NCBI GenBank assembly: GCA_021811085.1
Contig: JAJZPQ010000017.1
Location: forward strand, 1-64,000
Direction: 5' to 3'
DNA: 64,000 nucleotides
DNA from: Pseudomonadota bacterium
GTDB lineage: Bacteria; Pseudomonadota; Gammaproteobacteria; Burkholderiales; SG8-39
Position 1 is the first letter of the stretch, and the number at the start of each line of letters is the position of its first letter. Under the pieces are notes generated by a model. The model was given only the letters and a program-made list of their open reading frames with translations, was not told where the DNA came from and made no database searches. This document shows, piece by piece, positions 53,956 to 62,308 of the stretch. The translations under genes and the position numbers were made by a program.

Positions 53956-54541
53956 TATTTTCAGTTCGGGAGGGCGGGAGTTATTACGTTCAAGCTACTG
54001 CGCAGCAAAATGCGCGGCGGGCGTTACCAGAAAAATTTATTCCTATAAAGCGCTGCGAAAGCGGTTTATAAAAGAGGGGATTGCTCTAATTCCAGGTGTC
54101 AAGGAAGCCGAGTGGTTTGCACTCTTTAGTCATTTGCGTGAGACCAATCCTGTGCATGAGCAGGCGATGGCACCCACGGACAGCGTCTCGACACTGGTCG
54201 AGTACCTCAATGCCCACATAGGCGAGAGAGTAGTAGTTACCAGGCTAAACACTAGAGTGGCCACCCAGAACACCCGCCCCATCAATGCGCTTTCGCAAAG
54301 GTACGAGAAAGACATCAATACGCTGTGGGTTATTCGCAAGCACATTCGTACGTACCTGGAAACCAATCACTTCGACTACAACCGCACTCGCGATGAGTTG
54401 ATCACCCGCGGCGTGCTGCTCGATGCGAGCCACAAGAAGACGCTCGGGGCGGGGACTGATTTGTCGGGCGGGCAGACAGTTTGCTGGAAGATTCGCGCGA
54501 ATCATCCCGAACTGGGCGCGTTAATTTCTGAACACTCGTGA
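53956..54541 (+). pseudogene. Frameshifted remnant of an unrecognised gene
   Basis: Two reading frames join naturally. Frame one reads ITFKLLRSKMRGGRYQK and hits a stop at 54046. Another frame is open from 53948, and from about 54035 reads IYSYKALRKRFIKEGIALIPGVKEAEWFALFSHLRETNP through to the stop at 54541. The switch falls at the AAAAA run at 54031-54035. Only a TTG at 54134 could start the second frame alone (135 residues). No known domain is recognised; the C-terminus includes YEKDINTLWVIRKHIRTYLE and GGQTVCWKIR. I infer a damaged gene, but a short TTG-started protein cannot be excluded. Confidence 0.4.
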
Positions 54542-54568
54542 GGCGGAATCCACCAGTGAATCAAACGC

Positions 54569-54638
54569 GTTCTAACAACGCCTTTGAAAACGGACCCTCG
54601 CAAGCGCTGCCTTGCTCCGTTCAACGCGAATGTTCCGC
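54569..54638 (+). repeat. attC-like imperfect inverted repeat (possible integron cassette site)
   Basis: The sequence begins GTTCTAACAACGCC and ends CAACGCGAATGTTCCGC. AACAACGCC-TTTGAAAACGGA (54574 onward) pairs with TCCGTTCAACGCGAATGTT (to 54634) with a few bulges, and GCAAG/CTTGC closes the inner part. Outer boxes TTCTAAC and GTTCCGC resemble integron R'' (RYYYAAC) and R' (GTTRRRY), the latter degenerate. It lies 27 bp after one gene remnant and 9 bp before the next start, as in cassette arrays. No intI or second site is seen. Confidence 0.4.
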
Positions 54639-54647
54639 GTAATCACC

Positions 54648-55211
54648 ATGAATTACGAGGCCGAGGTATTCAGGAATCAGTTCCCCCTCGTAAAATGGTT
54701 TGTTTACCATCTGACTTACTATCGAGCCCTGTCCAAGGGCTACACAGAGCATCGCCAGCAAAACGAGTTCTGGACGCTGACCATTGACGCGCACTTGCTT
54801 CGTGCCACCATTGACTGGTGTATGGTGTTCGGATCCGACAATTCCAATCCAACCCACTGGAAGCAGTTGTCCATAACCGACTCGGAGCAGCTTTGTAAAA
54901 GTTTCCGTGAAGGACTTTTCAAGACGACTGGCCTTGATCGAGATTCATGGCGACAATACTGGGAAAGCATGACCGATTTTCGCAACAAATACGCGGCACA
55001 TCGTGAGTTAGCGTTCAAAAGCCCAGTCCCCAACTTTGACATGGCGCTTTCCGTCGCGTACTACTACGACAATTGGGTGAGGAGGGTAATTTCCCCCGAC
55101 ACATTCGCAGAACCTCAACTAGAGTCGTTCGCGCTGTCTTTGCAGAAGTCAGTGGTTCCCCTGGTGGAAAAGCTTCTAGACGTGACCGGAGAAGTCGCCA
55201 ACGGAAGATGA
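54648..55211 (+). CDS. HEPN-like protein of unknown function
   Basis: A 187-residue protein (from ATG 54648; ATG 54630 is an alternative). It is mainly helical. A motif DFRNKYAAHR matches the HEPN signature Rx4-6H (Arg112, His118), in the usual place before a last helical pair (PNFDMALSVAYYYDNWVRR). HEPN proteins are often metal-independent RNases in toxin-antitoxin and anti-phage systems, with MNT nucleotidyltransferases as frequent partners. None is adjacent here. Codon use is less GC-rich than in the flanking chromosome. Assignment is from the motif only. Confidence 0.6.
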   Translation: MNYEAEVFRNQFPLVKWFVYHLTYYRALSKGYTEHRQQNEFWTLTIDAHLLRATIDWCMVFGSDNSNPTHWKQLSITDSEQLCKSFREGLFKTTGLDRDSWRQYWESMTDFRNKYAAHRELAFKSPVPNFDMALSVAYYYDNWVRRVISPDTFAEPQLESFALSLQKSVVPLVEKLLDVTGEVANGR

Positions 55212-55541
55212 CCCGTTATCTCAGTGGCACTCCTAGCAACCAGGAGTTCTCAGTTTTGATCTGACCGGGGATCCACCTAGGGCTCAAACTAGCTGATCGA
55301 ATCTCAGCGCATGGCCATACGCCATCGAGAATAGCAAGCTGCCGGGTGGTTCTCGTAAGTTAGCGCAATGCGCGCGGGCCGCAGGTCGCGCACTCCACGC
55401 GTCAGCGAGCACTCGGTGTTTCGCGCCAGCACCGAACTGGCGTCCGTTGTGTACCTTCTCGCCGCGGCGCATCGTCTGGTCGGGCTGCAGCAGCGAGCAG
55501 GAAGTAGTCGGGCATTCCCTTGTCGCCGAAAATTTCGTTGG
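55212..55541. other. Gene-free segment in the accessory island
   Basis: A 330-bp stretch between the HEPN-like gene and the higB promoter. No plus-strand gene is supported. The minus strand has short coding-like runs in different frames (for example RDLRPARIALTYENHP at about 55,330-55,390) that may be decayed gene remains. No repeat or RNA gene is visible. Confidence 0.35.
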
Positions 55542-55570
55542 GCGACAAATTATCCCCATTTGGATATAAT
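55542..55570 (+). promoter_or_regulatory. higBA promoter with candidate operator
   Basis: GCGACA (55542-55547), a 17-bp spacer and a perfect -10 TATAAT (55565-55570). Within the spacer lies an inverted repeat TATCC-N6-GGATA (55551-55566), a plausible HigA operator. The -10 ends 7 bases before the ATG at 55578, with no ribosome site, so the transcript would be leaderless. Confidence 0.6.
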
Positions 55571-55577
55571 GACCAGC

Positions 55578-55853
55578 ATGGGTGAATCGCCAAAGCCGCT
55601 GCGATGGGTAGGTTCGGCCAAGAAAGACCTGATAGCCATGGCCGATTCCGTCGTCGACGTGGTCGGTTACGCATTGCATCTAGCGCAAACGGGGCAGAAG
55701 CACGGACAGGTCAAGGTGCTCAAGGGATTCGGCTCCGCGGGCGTTCTGGAAGTCGTAGAAGACTATGATGGCAATGCTTATCGCGCGGTCTATACGGTCC
55801 GATTTGGCGACGCGGTATATGTGCTGCATTGCTTTCAGAAGAAATCGCACTAA
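55578..55853 (+). CDS. higB: HigB/RelE-superfamily (phage Gp49-like) toxin, truncated by a stop codon
   Basis: A 91-residue mRNA-interferase-like toxin: PKPLRWVGSAKKDLIAMADSVVDVVGYAL, KVLKGFGSAGVLEVVEDYDGNAYRAVYTVRFGDAVYVLHCFQKKS. The family normally continues with a GI.TPK..I.L...RL segment. Here TAA at 55851 cuts it after KKSH, but the same frame stays open for 28 more codons (GIETPKREMDIVRARLKLAQ...) and ends TGA at 55938-55940, overlapping the higA ATG. One base change would restore the full toxin. ATG 55569 is an alternative start but lies inside the -10. Confidence 0.75.
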   Translation: MGESPKPLRWVGSAKKDLIAMADSVVDVVGYALHLAQTGQKHGQVKVLKGFGSAGVLEVVEDYDGNAYRAVYTVRFGDAVYVLHCFQKKSH

Positions 55854-55936
55854 GGCATCGAGACGCCAAAGCGCGAAATGGATATCGTCAGGGCACGCCT
55901 GAAGCTGGCCCAACAACATGCGGAAGGAACGGATTT

Positions 55937-56257
55937 ATGACGCTGATCGAGAAGGGAAGTACCAACGTCTATGCCGATCTCGGCTATCCGAACGCCGGGG
56001 AGATGCTGGTCAAGGCACAGCTGGCGTCCAAAATCGCTGAAATCATCCGGAGCCGCGAACTGACGCAACTGCAGGCGGCGGAGTTGCTGGGTCTCCCCCA
56101 GCCGAAACTCTCCAACATGCTGCGCGGCCGGTTCCGCGGTATCTCGGAAACCAAGATGATTGAGTGCCTGACACGCCTTGGACGCAATATCGAGATTGTG
56201 GTGAAGCCTGCGTCGCGCTCGAAAGCGGCAGGACGCGTGTCGGTCGTGTTCGCCTGA
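55937..56257 (+). CDS. higA: HigA-like XRE-family antitoxin
   Basis: A 106-residue helix-turn-helix protein. The HTH reads LASKIAEIIRSRELTQLQAAELLGLPQPKLSNMLRGRFRGISETKMIECLTRLG, of the XRE/HigA antitoxin type found downstream of Gp49-like toxins. The C-terminus is NIEIVVKPASRSKAAGRVSVVFA. It starts at ATG 55937 after AAGGAACGG. It should neutralise HigB and repress the operon. Its 3' end recurs as a relic at 56941-57029. Confidence 0.85.
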   Translation: MTLIEKGSTNVYADLGYPNAGEMLVKAQLASKIAEIIRSRELTQLQAAELLGLPQPKLSNMLRGRFRGISETKMIECLTRLGRNIEIVVKPASRSKAAGRVSVVFA

Positions 56258-56326
56258 TGCGACCCGCGGCACGCGCCGCAGAACAACGCCTAAGCCGTCT
56301 TTTTCCGCCGGTGGTACCATTTGGCC

Positions 56327-56548
56327 ATGATTGACTGGTCCTCCTGTCCAGCGGTGGAGCGCGACTCGGAACGCCTGAGCGGTGCTTGGGTATTCCGCGG
56401 TACTCGCGTGCCTGTGGCGGCGCTGTTCGAAAATCTCGAAGACGGTGCGCTGGTGTCGCAGTTCGTGGAATGGTTCCCTGGCGTGACGCTCGAGCAAGTT
56501 CGCACGGTGCTGGAGCACGCTGCACGGAGCGCGCTGGCACCCGCCTAA
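56327..56548 (+). CDS. DUF433-family antitoxin
   Basis: A 73-residue winged-helix protein: IDWSSCPAVERDSERLSGAWVFRGTRVPVAALFENLEDGALVSQFVEWFPGVTLEQVRTVLEHAA. The VFRGTRVPV motif defines DUF433 (VapB-like). Its stop codon directly abuts the GTG of the DUF5615 toxin gene. It probably binds the operator and the toxin. A -10-like TACCAT (56315-56320) precedes the ATG by 6 bases. Confidence 0.88.
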   Translation: MIDWSSCPAVERDSERLSGAWVFRGTRVPVAALFENLEDGALVSQFVEWFPGVTLEQVRTVLEHAARSALAPA

Positions 56549-56869
56549 GTGCGCATACTGTTCGACCAGGGTACACCCCTCCCGCTGCGTCAGTCTCTGA
56601 CGCGCCACGAAGTAGCGACCGCGTTCGAGCGCAATTGGTCGATGCTGACGAACGGCGAATTACTGGATGCAGCGGAAAAGGATGGCTTTGAAGTCCTCGT
56701 CACTGCCGATTCGAAGCTCAAGTATCAGCAGAACCTGAAGTCTCGGCGCATTGCCATTGTTGTTCTTTCCACACCGAGCTGGCCACGGATCCAGCGTAGC
56801 ATTCCTGCGCTTGTTGCAGTTGTTGATTCCGCCACTCCGGGAAGCTACAAGGAAATCGAGATTCCATGA
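56549..56869 (+). CDS. DUF5615 PIN-like toxin
   Basis: A 106-residue PIN-like nuclease candidate. It begins MRILFDQGTPLPLRQSL (first acidic residue Asp6 in the ILFDQ strand; the family usually has ILLDE) and contains LLDAAEKDGFEVLVTADSKLKYQQNL, the conserved central motif with the acidic TAD. Probable RNA-degrading toxin of the DUF433/DUF5615 pair. Starts with GTG immediately after the antitoxin stop. The Gln in place of the second N-terminal acidic residue may reduce activity. Confidence 0.85.
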   Translation: MRILFDQGTPLPLRQSLTRHEVATAFERNWSMLTNGELLDAAEKDGFEVLVTADSKLKYQQNLKSRRIAIVVLSTPSWPRIQRSIPALVAVVDSATPGSYKEIEIP

Positions 56870-56940
56870 ATAAGTCGGCCAACAAACCGATGGAGACCGA
56901 CTTTCGCAAGCGAGCGTCGGCCGCTTGATCGGCGGCACAA

Positions 56941-57029
56941 TTGGCAACCAAGATCGCTGAATCGAGATTTTGGTGAAGCCTGCACCGCGTTCGAAAGCGG
57001 CAGGACGCGTGTCGGTCGTGTTTGCTTGA
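56941..57029 (+). pseudogene. Internally deleted relic of a second higA
   Basis: The last 60 or so bases (56970-57029) are nearly identical to the 3' end of higA (56198-56257), including GGCAGGACGCGTGTCGGTCG. The preceding ACCAAGATCGCTGAA corresponds to higA codons for SKIAE. The whole HTH coding segment between them is missing, so the deletion joined two similar TCGCTGAA / TCGAGATT stretches. It cannot encode a functional antitoxin. Confidence 0.75.
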
Positions 57030-57048
57030 TTTTTGAAGCTTACTGACT

Positions 57049-57276
57049 GTGGCTAGCTCATCTCGGTACCTGGTGGTCTGTCTCAAGAACGATGGCTATG
57101 AAGCCTCTCTCGAGCGACGCAAGATCTACGTCGCGATTCCCGACGCTTCCGCGTCGAAACGCGGACTGGTGCGCGTCCTGGATGAATCCGGGGATGATTA
57201 CCTTTATCCCAGTGAATATTTCGCGTCCGTTGAACTGCCTGCTTCGGTCAGGCGGGCTGTCCTTACCGCGGCATAA
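57049..57276 (+). CDS. Conserved small hypothetical protein
   Basis: A 75-residue protein started by GTG: SSRYLVVCLKNDGYEASLERRKIYVAIPDASASKRGLVRVLDESGDDYLYPSEYFASVELPASVRRAVL. The pattern of YLVVC...GYEASLE..K.Y...PD........RV.DESG.DYLYP..YF recurs in many bacterial small hypothetical proteins next to toxin-antitoxin genes, as I remember it. It looks like a small beta-barrel. The function is unknown. Confidence 0.7.
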   Translation: MASSSRYLVVCLKNDGYEASLERRKIYVAIPDASASKRGLVRVLDESGDDYLYPSEYFASVELPASVRRAVLTAA

Positions 57277-57510
57277 CCCCCTGTCGCTGCGGACGGGCCG
57301 CCAGTGCTCCGGCAATTTTGCGCCCCTCGGGAACGGCAAAAATCGATTCGCTTTTCCGTGATGCATATTCGCCAACGACCATCAACATGCTGGATACAAC
57401 AACTCTGCATCAACTTGCTCAGTGGCCGTCGCGCCAAAAACGGGGTTTTCTACAGCCTCGTTAGACTCCTTCGGTTGCATCGGACGCAGAACAGGGAGTA
57501 ATCTGGCCGA

Positions 57511-57723
57511 ATGGAAACTTCAGTCATCTCCTGCAGCCCCGATGTATTGGGTGGCACCCCGGTTTTTGCCGGCACCCGGGTACCTGTCCAGACGCTCCTT
57601 GACTACCTTGAAGGCGGAGCGTCCATTGACGAGTTTCTCGCCGGTTTTCCTTCAGTCAGTCGAGAGCAGGTCGTCAGTTTTCTCGAACAGGCGAAAGACC
57701 GTCTAGTCGCCGCTGTTTCGTGA
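57511..57723 (+). CDS. DUF433-family antitoxin, second copy (orphan)
   Basis: A 70-residue DUF433 protein: CSPDVLGGTPVFAGTRVPVQTLLDYLEGGASIDEFLAGFPSVSREQVVSFLEQAKDRL. It has the complete GTPVFAGTRVPV motif. It is clearly distinct in sequence from the first copy, so it is not a recent duplicate. The toxin gene that should follow is reduced to a 12-residue stub, so this antitoxin is an orphan. A possible ribosome site AGGGAG lies about 11 bases upstream. Confidence 0.88.
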   Translation: METSVISCSPDVLGGTPVFAGTRVPVQTLLDYLEGGASIDEFLAGFPSVSREQVVSFLEQAKDRLVAAVS

Positions 57724-57758
57724 AGGTATTTGTCGACGAATGTGTGTTGCTCCGGTAG
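57720..57758 (+). pseudogene. Stub of a DUF5615-type toxin gene
   Basis: GTG at 57720 overlaps the DUF433 stop (GTGA) and opens VKVFVDECVLLR, then TAG. The VFVDEC start is what DUF5615/PIN-like toxins show (V/I-x-hydrophobic-DE-C). The rest of the gene is missing; a short hairpin GGAGCC-N6-GGCTCC (57760-57777) and the end of the kinase gene follow. Confidence 0.65.
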
Positions 57759-57800
57759 CGGAGCCACCTAAGGCTCCAACCAACCGATATCAGCGTGCGC

Positions 57801-59699
<1,899 letters not shown>

Positions 59700-59734
59700 C
59701 GTGGTCGCGCCCTAAAGCCCGCCGCAATAGGAAG

Positions 59735-59814
59735 TGTCATTCCGAGGGCATCGCCCGAGGAATCCGCTTTTCGTTCGATTGAAAAGCAGATCCCTCGCGT
59801 CGCTCGGGATGACA
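59735..59814. repeat. REP/MITE-like long stem-loop
   Basis: TGTCATTCCGAG (59735-59746) pairs with CTCGGGATGACA (59803-59814), and inside GGAATCCGCTTTTC pairs with GAAAAGCAGATCCC around a short loop. The text CCCTCGCGTCGCTCGGGATGACA and its inverted partner closely resemble intergenic palindromic repeats seen dispersed in many bacterial genomes. It lies between the histidine kinase and the kinase-receiver gene and would form a stable RNA hairpin. Confidence 0.65.
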
Positions 59815-59844
59815 TAGGCAAGCGCATCCATTTCTCGGCGTGTT

Positions 59845-61605
59845 CTACGTTGCAAGCTCGGCCTCGGCCGGCGGTTTCAGCGGCAGCCACACCGTAAAGC
59901 GCGTGCCTTTGCCGACGGTGGAGGCGACGGTTATGCGCCCGCCGTGCTGCTCGACGATTTTGTAGGAAATCGACAGACCGAGACCGGTGCCCTTGCCGAT
60001 TTCCTTGGTGGTGAAGAAAGGATCGAAGATCTTCGGCAGCACCTTGGGCGGGATGCCTTTGCCGTTGTCGGCCACCTCGACCGTGACGCCGCCGTTCTCG
60101 GCGCGCGTGCTGAGCGTGATTTCGCCGTTTGCGGCGGGGAGCGCCTGCGCCGCGTTGGTGATCAGGTTCAGGAATACCTGGTTGATCTGCGACGGCGCGC
60201 AGGTGATGGTCGGTATTTCGCCGAATTGGCGCGTGAGTTTGACTGACTTCAGCATATGCCGCGCCAGGCCGAGCGAACTCGCGAGCCCGTCGTTGAGGTT
60301 GAAGCTCGCCACCTTGCTGCGGTCGAGGCGGCTGAAGTCCTTGAGGTTGCCCACGATCTCCGCCATCTCGCCGGTGCCGTAGATGCCGTCCTTGACCAGG
60401 CCGCCGAGCTCGGCGAGCACCTGCTGCTGCTGCAGCTGCTTGAGCAGCGCCGAGGTCTGCGCGAACTGCTGGTTCAGCGCGGCCGGGTCGGCCTTGCCCG
60501 CGGCGAGCAGCGCCAGCAGTTGCTCGCAGTGCTCGATCGCGGCCGTGATCTGCGGCAGGCGTTCGCTCACCGTGCCCAGGCTGTTCTTTACATAGGCGAG
60601 CGGCGTATTGATCTCGTGCGCGACGCCGGCGACCATCTGGCCGAGCGAGGACATCTTCTCCGACTGGATCAGCTGCGCTTCGGATTCCTTCAGGTGGCGC
60701 AGGGCCTCGGACAGCTCGTGCGTGCGCTCGATCACGCGCAATTCCAGGCTTTCGTTCGCCGCTTTGAGGCGGATGCCGAGGTAGCCGACGCCGATCAGCA
60801 GCGCGGCGGCGTAGGCGAGCAGGTACACGCGAAACAGCTCCTTCGTCTGCAGCGTGTCTTCGAGTTCGCGATTGAACGAGAACGTCATCTTGTCCAGGCG
60901 CGGGCCGGCCGACAGCGACGACACCTTGGCAAATAATTCCTCTTCCAACGGCTTGTGCTGCAGCAGCTCCTGCACCGCGCCATCCATGGCGACGGCCTGC
61001 GCGCGCGCGGTCTCGCCGGAGGCCGCCGCCAGTTGCTGCACTTCGCCGGCCGCCATTTGCAGGCTCATCGGCGCCGCCGCCTTGCCCAGCCAGTAATACT
61101 GCTCTACCGCGGCGACCAGGCGATTCACCGCCTGCTCGAGTTCGCGTTGGCGCGCGTCGCCGCTAGGCGGCATTCCGACCTGGCCGCCGAGCGCGGCTGC
61201 GCCGGCGAACACCGTGTTCAGAGCGATCCTGGCGCGCGCGCTTTCGGCCTTGTATTGTTGCACGAGCGCCGCCTTCTCGATGATGGCCTTGGCCAGTTCG
61301 CCCATCCCTTCGCGCAGCGCCGCGCTGCCGGCTTGCGGCACGGCGGCAACGAGGCTCGCGAGCGCTTTCTTCGCCGTGGCGCTGCGGTCGGGGGCCGCCG
61401 GCTGGTTCGGGTCGAGTTCGGTGCGCTCGCGCAAGACGTCGATGTCCCAGCGGCTGTCGATCTCGCGCAGCGTGTCGAGCAGCGCCGCGATGTCGTTGCG
61501 CTCGCGCAGATCGACCGCCTGCGTCTTGTCGTAGAGGAACACGAGCGCGGCGATCAGCGCCAGCGCGACCATGGCGAGCAGCAAATGGCGCAAATGTTTC
61601 GTCAT
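59845..61605 (-). CDS. Sensor histidine kinase with DAHL-like periplasmic region
   Basis: A 586-residue membrane kinase. TM1 is at about 7-25 and TM2 at about 258-279. Between them lies a roughly 230-residue all-helical sensor region resembling DAHL-type domains. A coiled coil ([36 protein letters not shown]) leads to the H box [18 protein letters not shown] (His330), followed by the N box [17 protein letters not shown]1 [10 protein letters not shown] and G2 [15 protein letters not shown]. It probably phosphorylates the receiver domains of the kinase encoded downstream. Confidence 0.92.
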   Translation of the reverse strand: MTKHLRHLLLAMVALALIAALVFLYDKTQAVDLRERNDIAALLDTLREIDSRWDIDVLRERTELDPNQPAAPDRSATAKKALASLVAAVPQAGSAALREGMGELAKAIIEKAALVQQYKAESARARIALNTVFAGAAALGGQVGMPPSGDARQRELEQAVNRLVAAVEQYYWLGKAAAPMSLQMAAGEVQQLAAASGETARAQAVAMDGAVQELLQHKPLEEELFAKVSSLSAGPRLDKMTFSFNRELEDTLQTKELFRVYLLAYAAALLIGVGYLGIRLKAANESLELRVIERTHELSEALRHLKESEAQLIQSEKMSSLGQMVAGVAHEINTPLAYVKNSLGTVSERLPQITAAIEHCEQLLALLAAGKADPAALNQQFAQTSALLKQLQQQQVLAELGGLVKDGIYGTGEMAEIVGNLKDFSRLDRSKVASFNLNDGLASSLGLARHMLKSVKLTRQFGEIPTITCAPSQINQVFLNLITNAAQALPAANGEITLSTRAENGGVTVEVADNGKGIPPKVLPKIFDPFFTTKEIGKGTGLGLSISYKIVEQHGGRITVASTVGKGTRFTVWLPLKPPAEAELAT

Positions 61606-61715
61606 GATGTCAGCAGGACCTTAGGCGGGCAGTGCATGCGCCTGGGGCTGGCGGGAGACCTTGTGCCGGCCATCGAAGTGCAAGGGACGAACAAGGCAGG
61701 CGGATGCAATTGGGG

Positions 61716-62306
61716 CTAAGCGCCGTAATGCTGCAGGCGTTCGATGTAGCGCGCGATCAGGTCCACCTCCAGATTGACCCGGCTGCCGGGCTTGAGGTGC
61801 TTCAGGTTAGTCACCGTGAGCGTGTGCGGTATCAGGTTGATCTCGAAGTCCGTGCCCTCGACGCGATTGACGGTAAGGCTGACGCCGTTCACGGTAATCG
61901 AACCCTTGCGCGCGATGTACTTGGCCAGATCCCGCGGCGCACGGATGACGAGGAGGAAGCTCTCGCCCGCGGCATCGAAGCGCACTACCTCACCCACGCC
62001 GTCGACATGGCCCGACATCAGGTGTCCGCCCAGCCGGTCGGACAGGCGCAGCGATTTTTCCAGGTTGACTTCGTTCGGCCCGTCCAGGCCCACGGTGCAG
62101 CTGATCGTTTCCTGCGATACGTCGACTTCGAAGCGGTCCTCCTGCAAGGCGATCACGGTGAGGCAGACGCCGTTGACGGCAATGCTGTCGCCCAGCGCCA
62201 CGTCGGACAGGTCGAGCATGCCCGCGTCGATCGCGAGGCGCAGGCCCTGGTCGCGCGGCGCGGCCTGGGTAATTTTTCCGATCGCGGTGACGATGCCGGT
62301 GAACAT
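61716..62306 (-). CDS. ribE: Riboflavin synthase, alpha subunit
   Basis: Dismutates 6,7-dimethyl-8-ribityllumazine to riboflavin. The 196-residue protein has two homologous barrels: MFTGIVTAIGKI...GDSIAVNGVCLTV and GHLMSGHVDGVGEV...GSITVNGVSLTVNRVEG. The start is the universal MFTGIV. It lies 2 bp after ribD. No FMN riboswitch is visible upstream. Called ribC in E. coli. Confidence 0.95.
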   Translation of the reverse strand: MFTGIVTAIGKITQAAPRDQGLRLAIDAGMLDLSDVALGDSIAVNGVCLTVIALQEDRFEVDVSQETISCTVGLDGPNEVNLEKSLRLSDRLGGHLMSGHVDGVGEVVRFDAAGESFLLVIRAPRDLAKYIARKGSITVNGVSLTVNRVEGTDFEINLIPHTLTVTNLKHLKPGSRVNLEVDLIARYIERLQHYGA

Positions 62307-62308
62307 GA

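Noticed and set aside
53883..54071. A 62-codon GTG-started frame
   Set aside because: It overlaps the frameshifted remnant in another phase and shows no recognisable motif.
55284..55679. Minus-strand frames upstream and across the higB start
   Set aside because: They contain some coding-like runs but change frame, carry no recognised domain and overlap the higB promoter; at most decayed remains.
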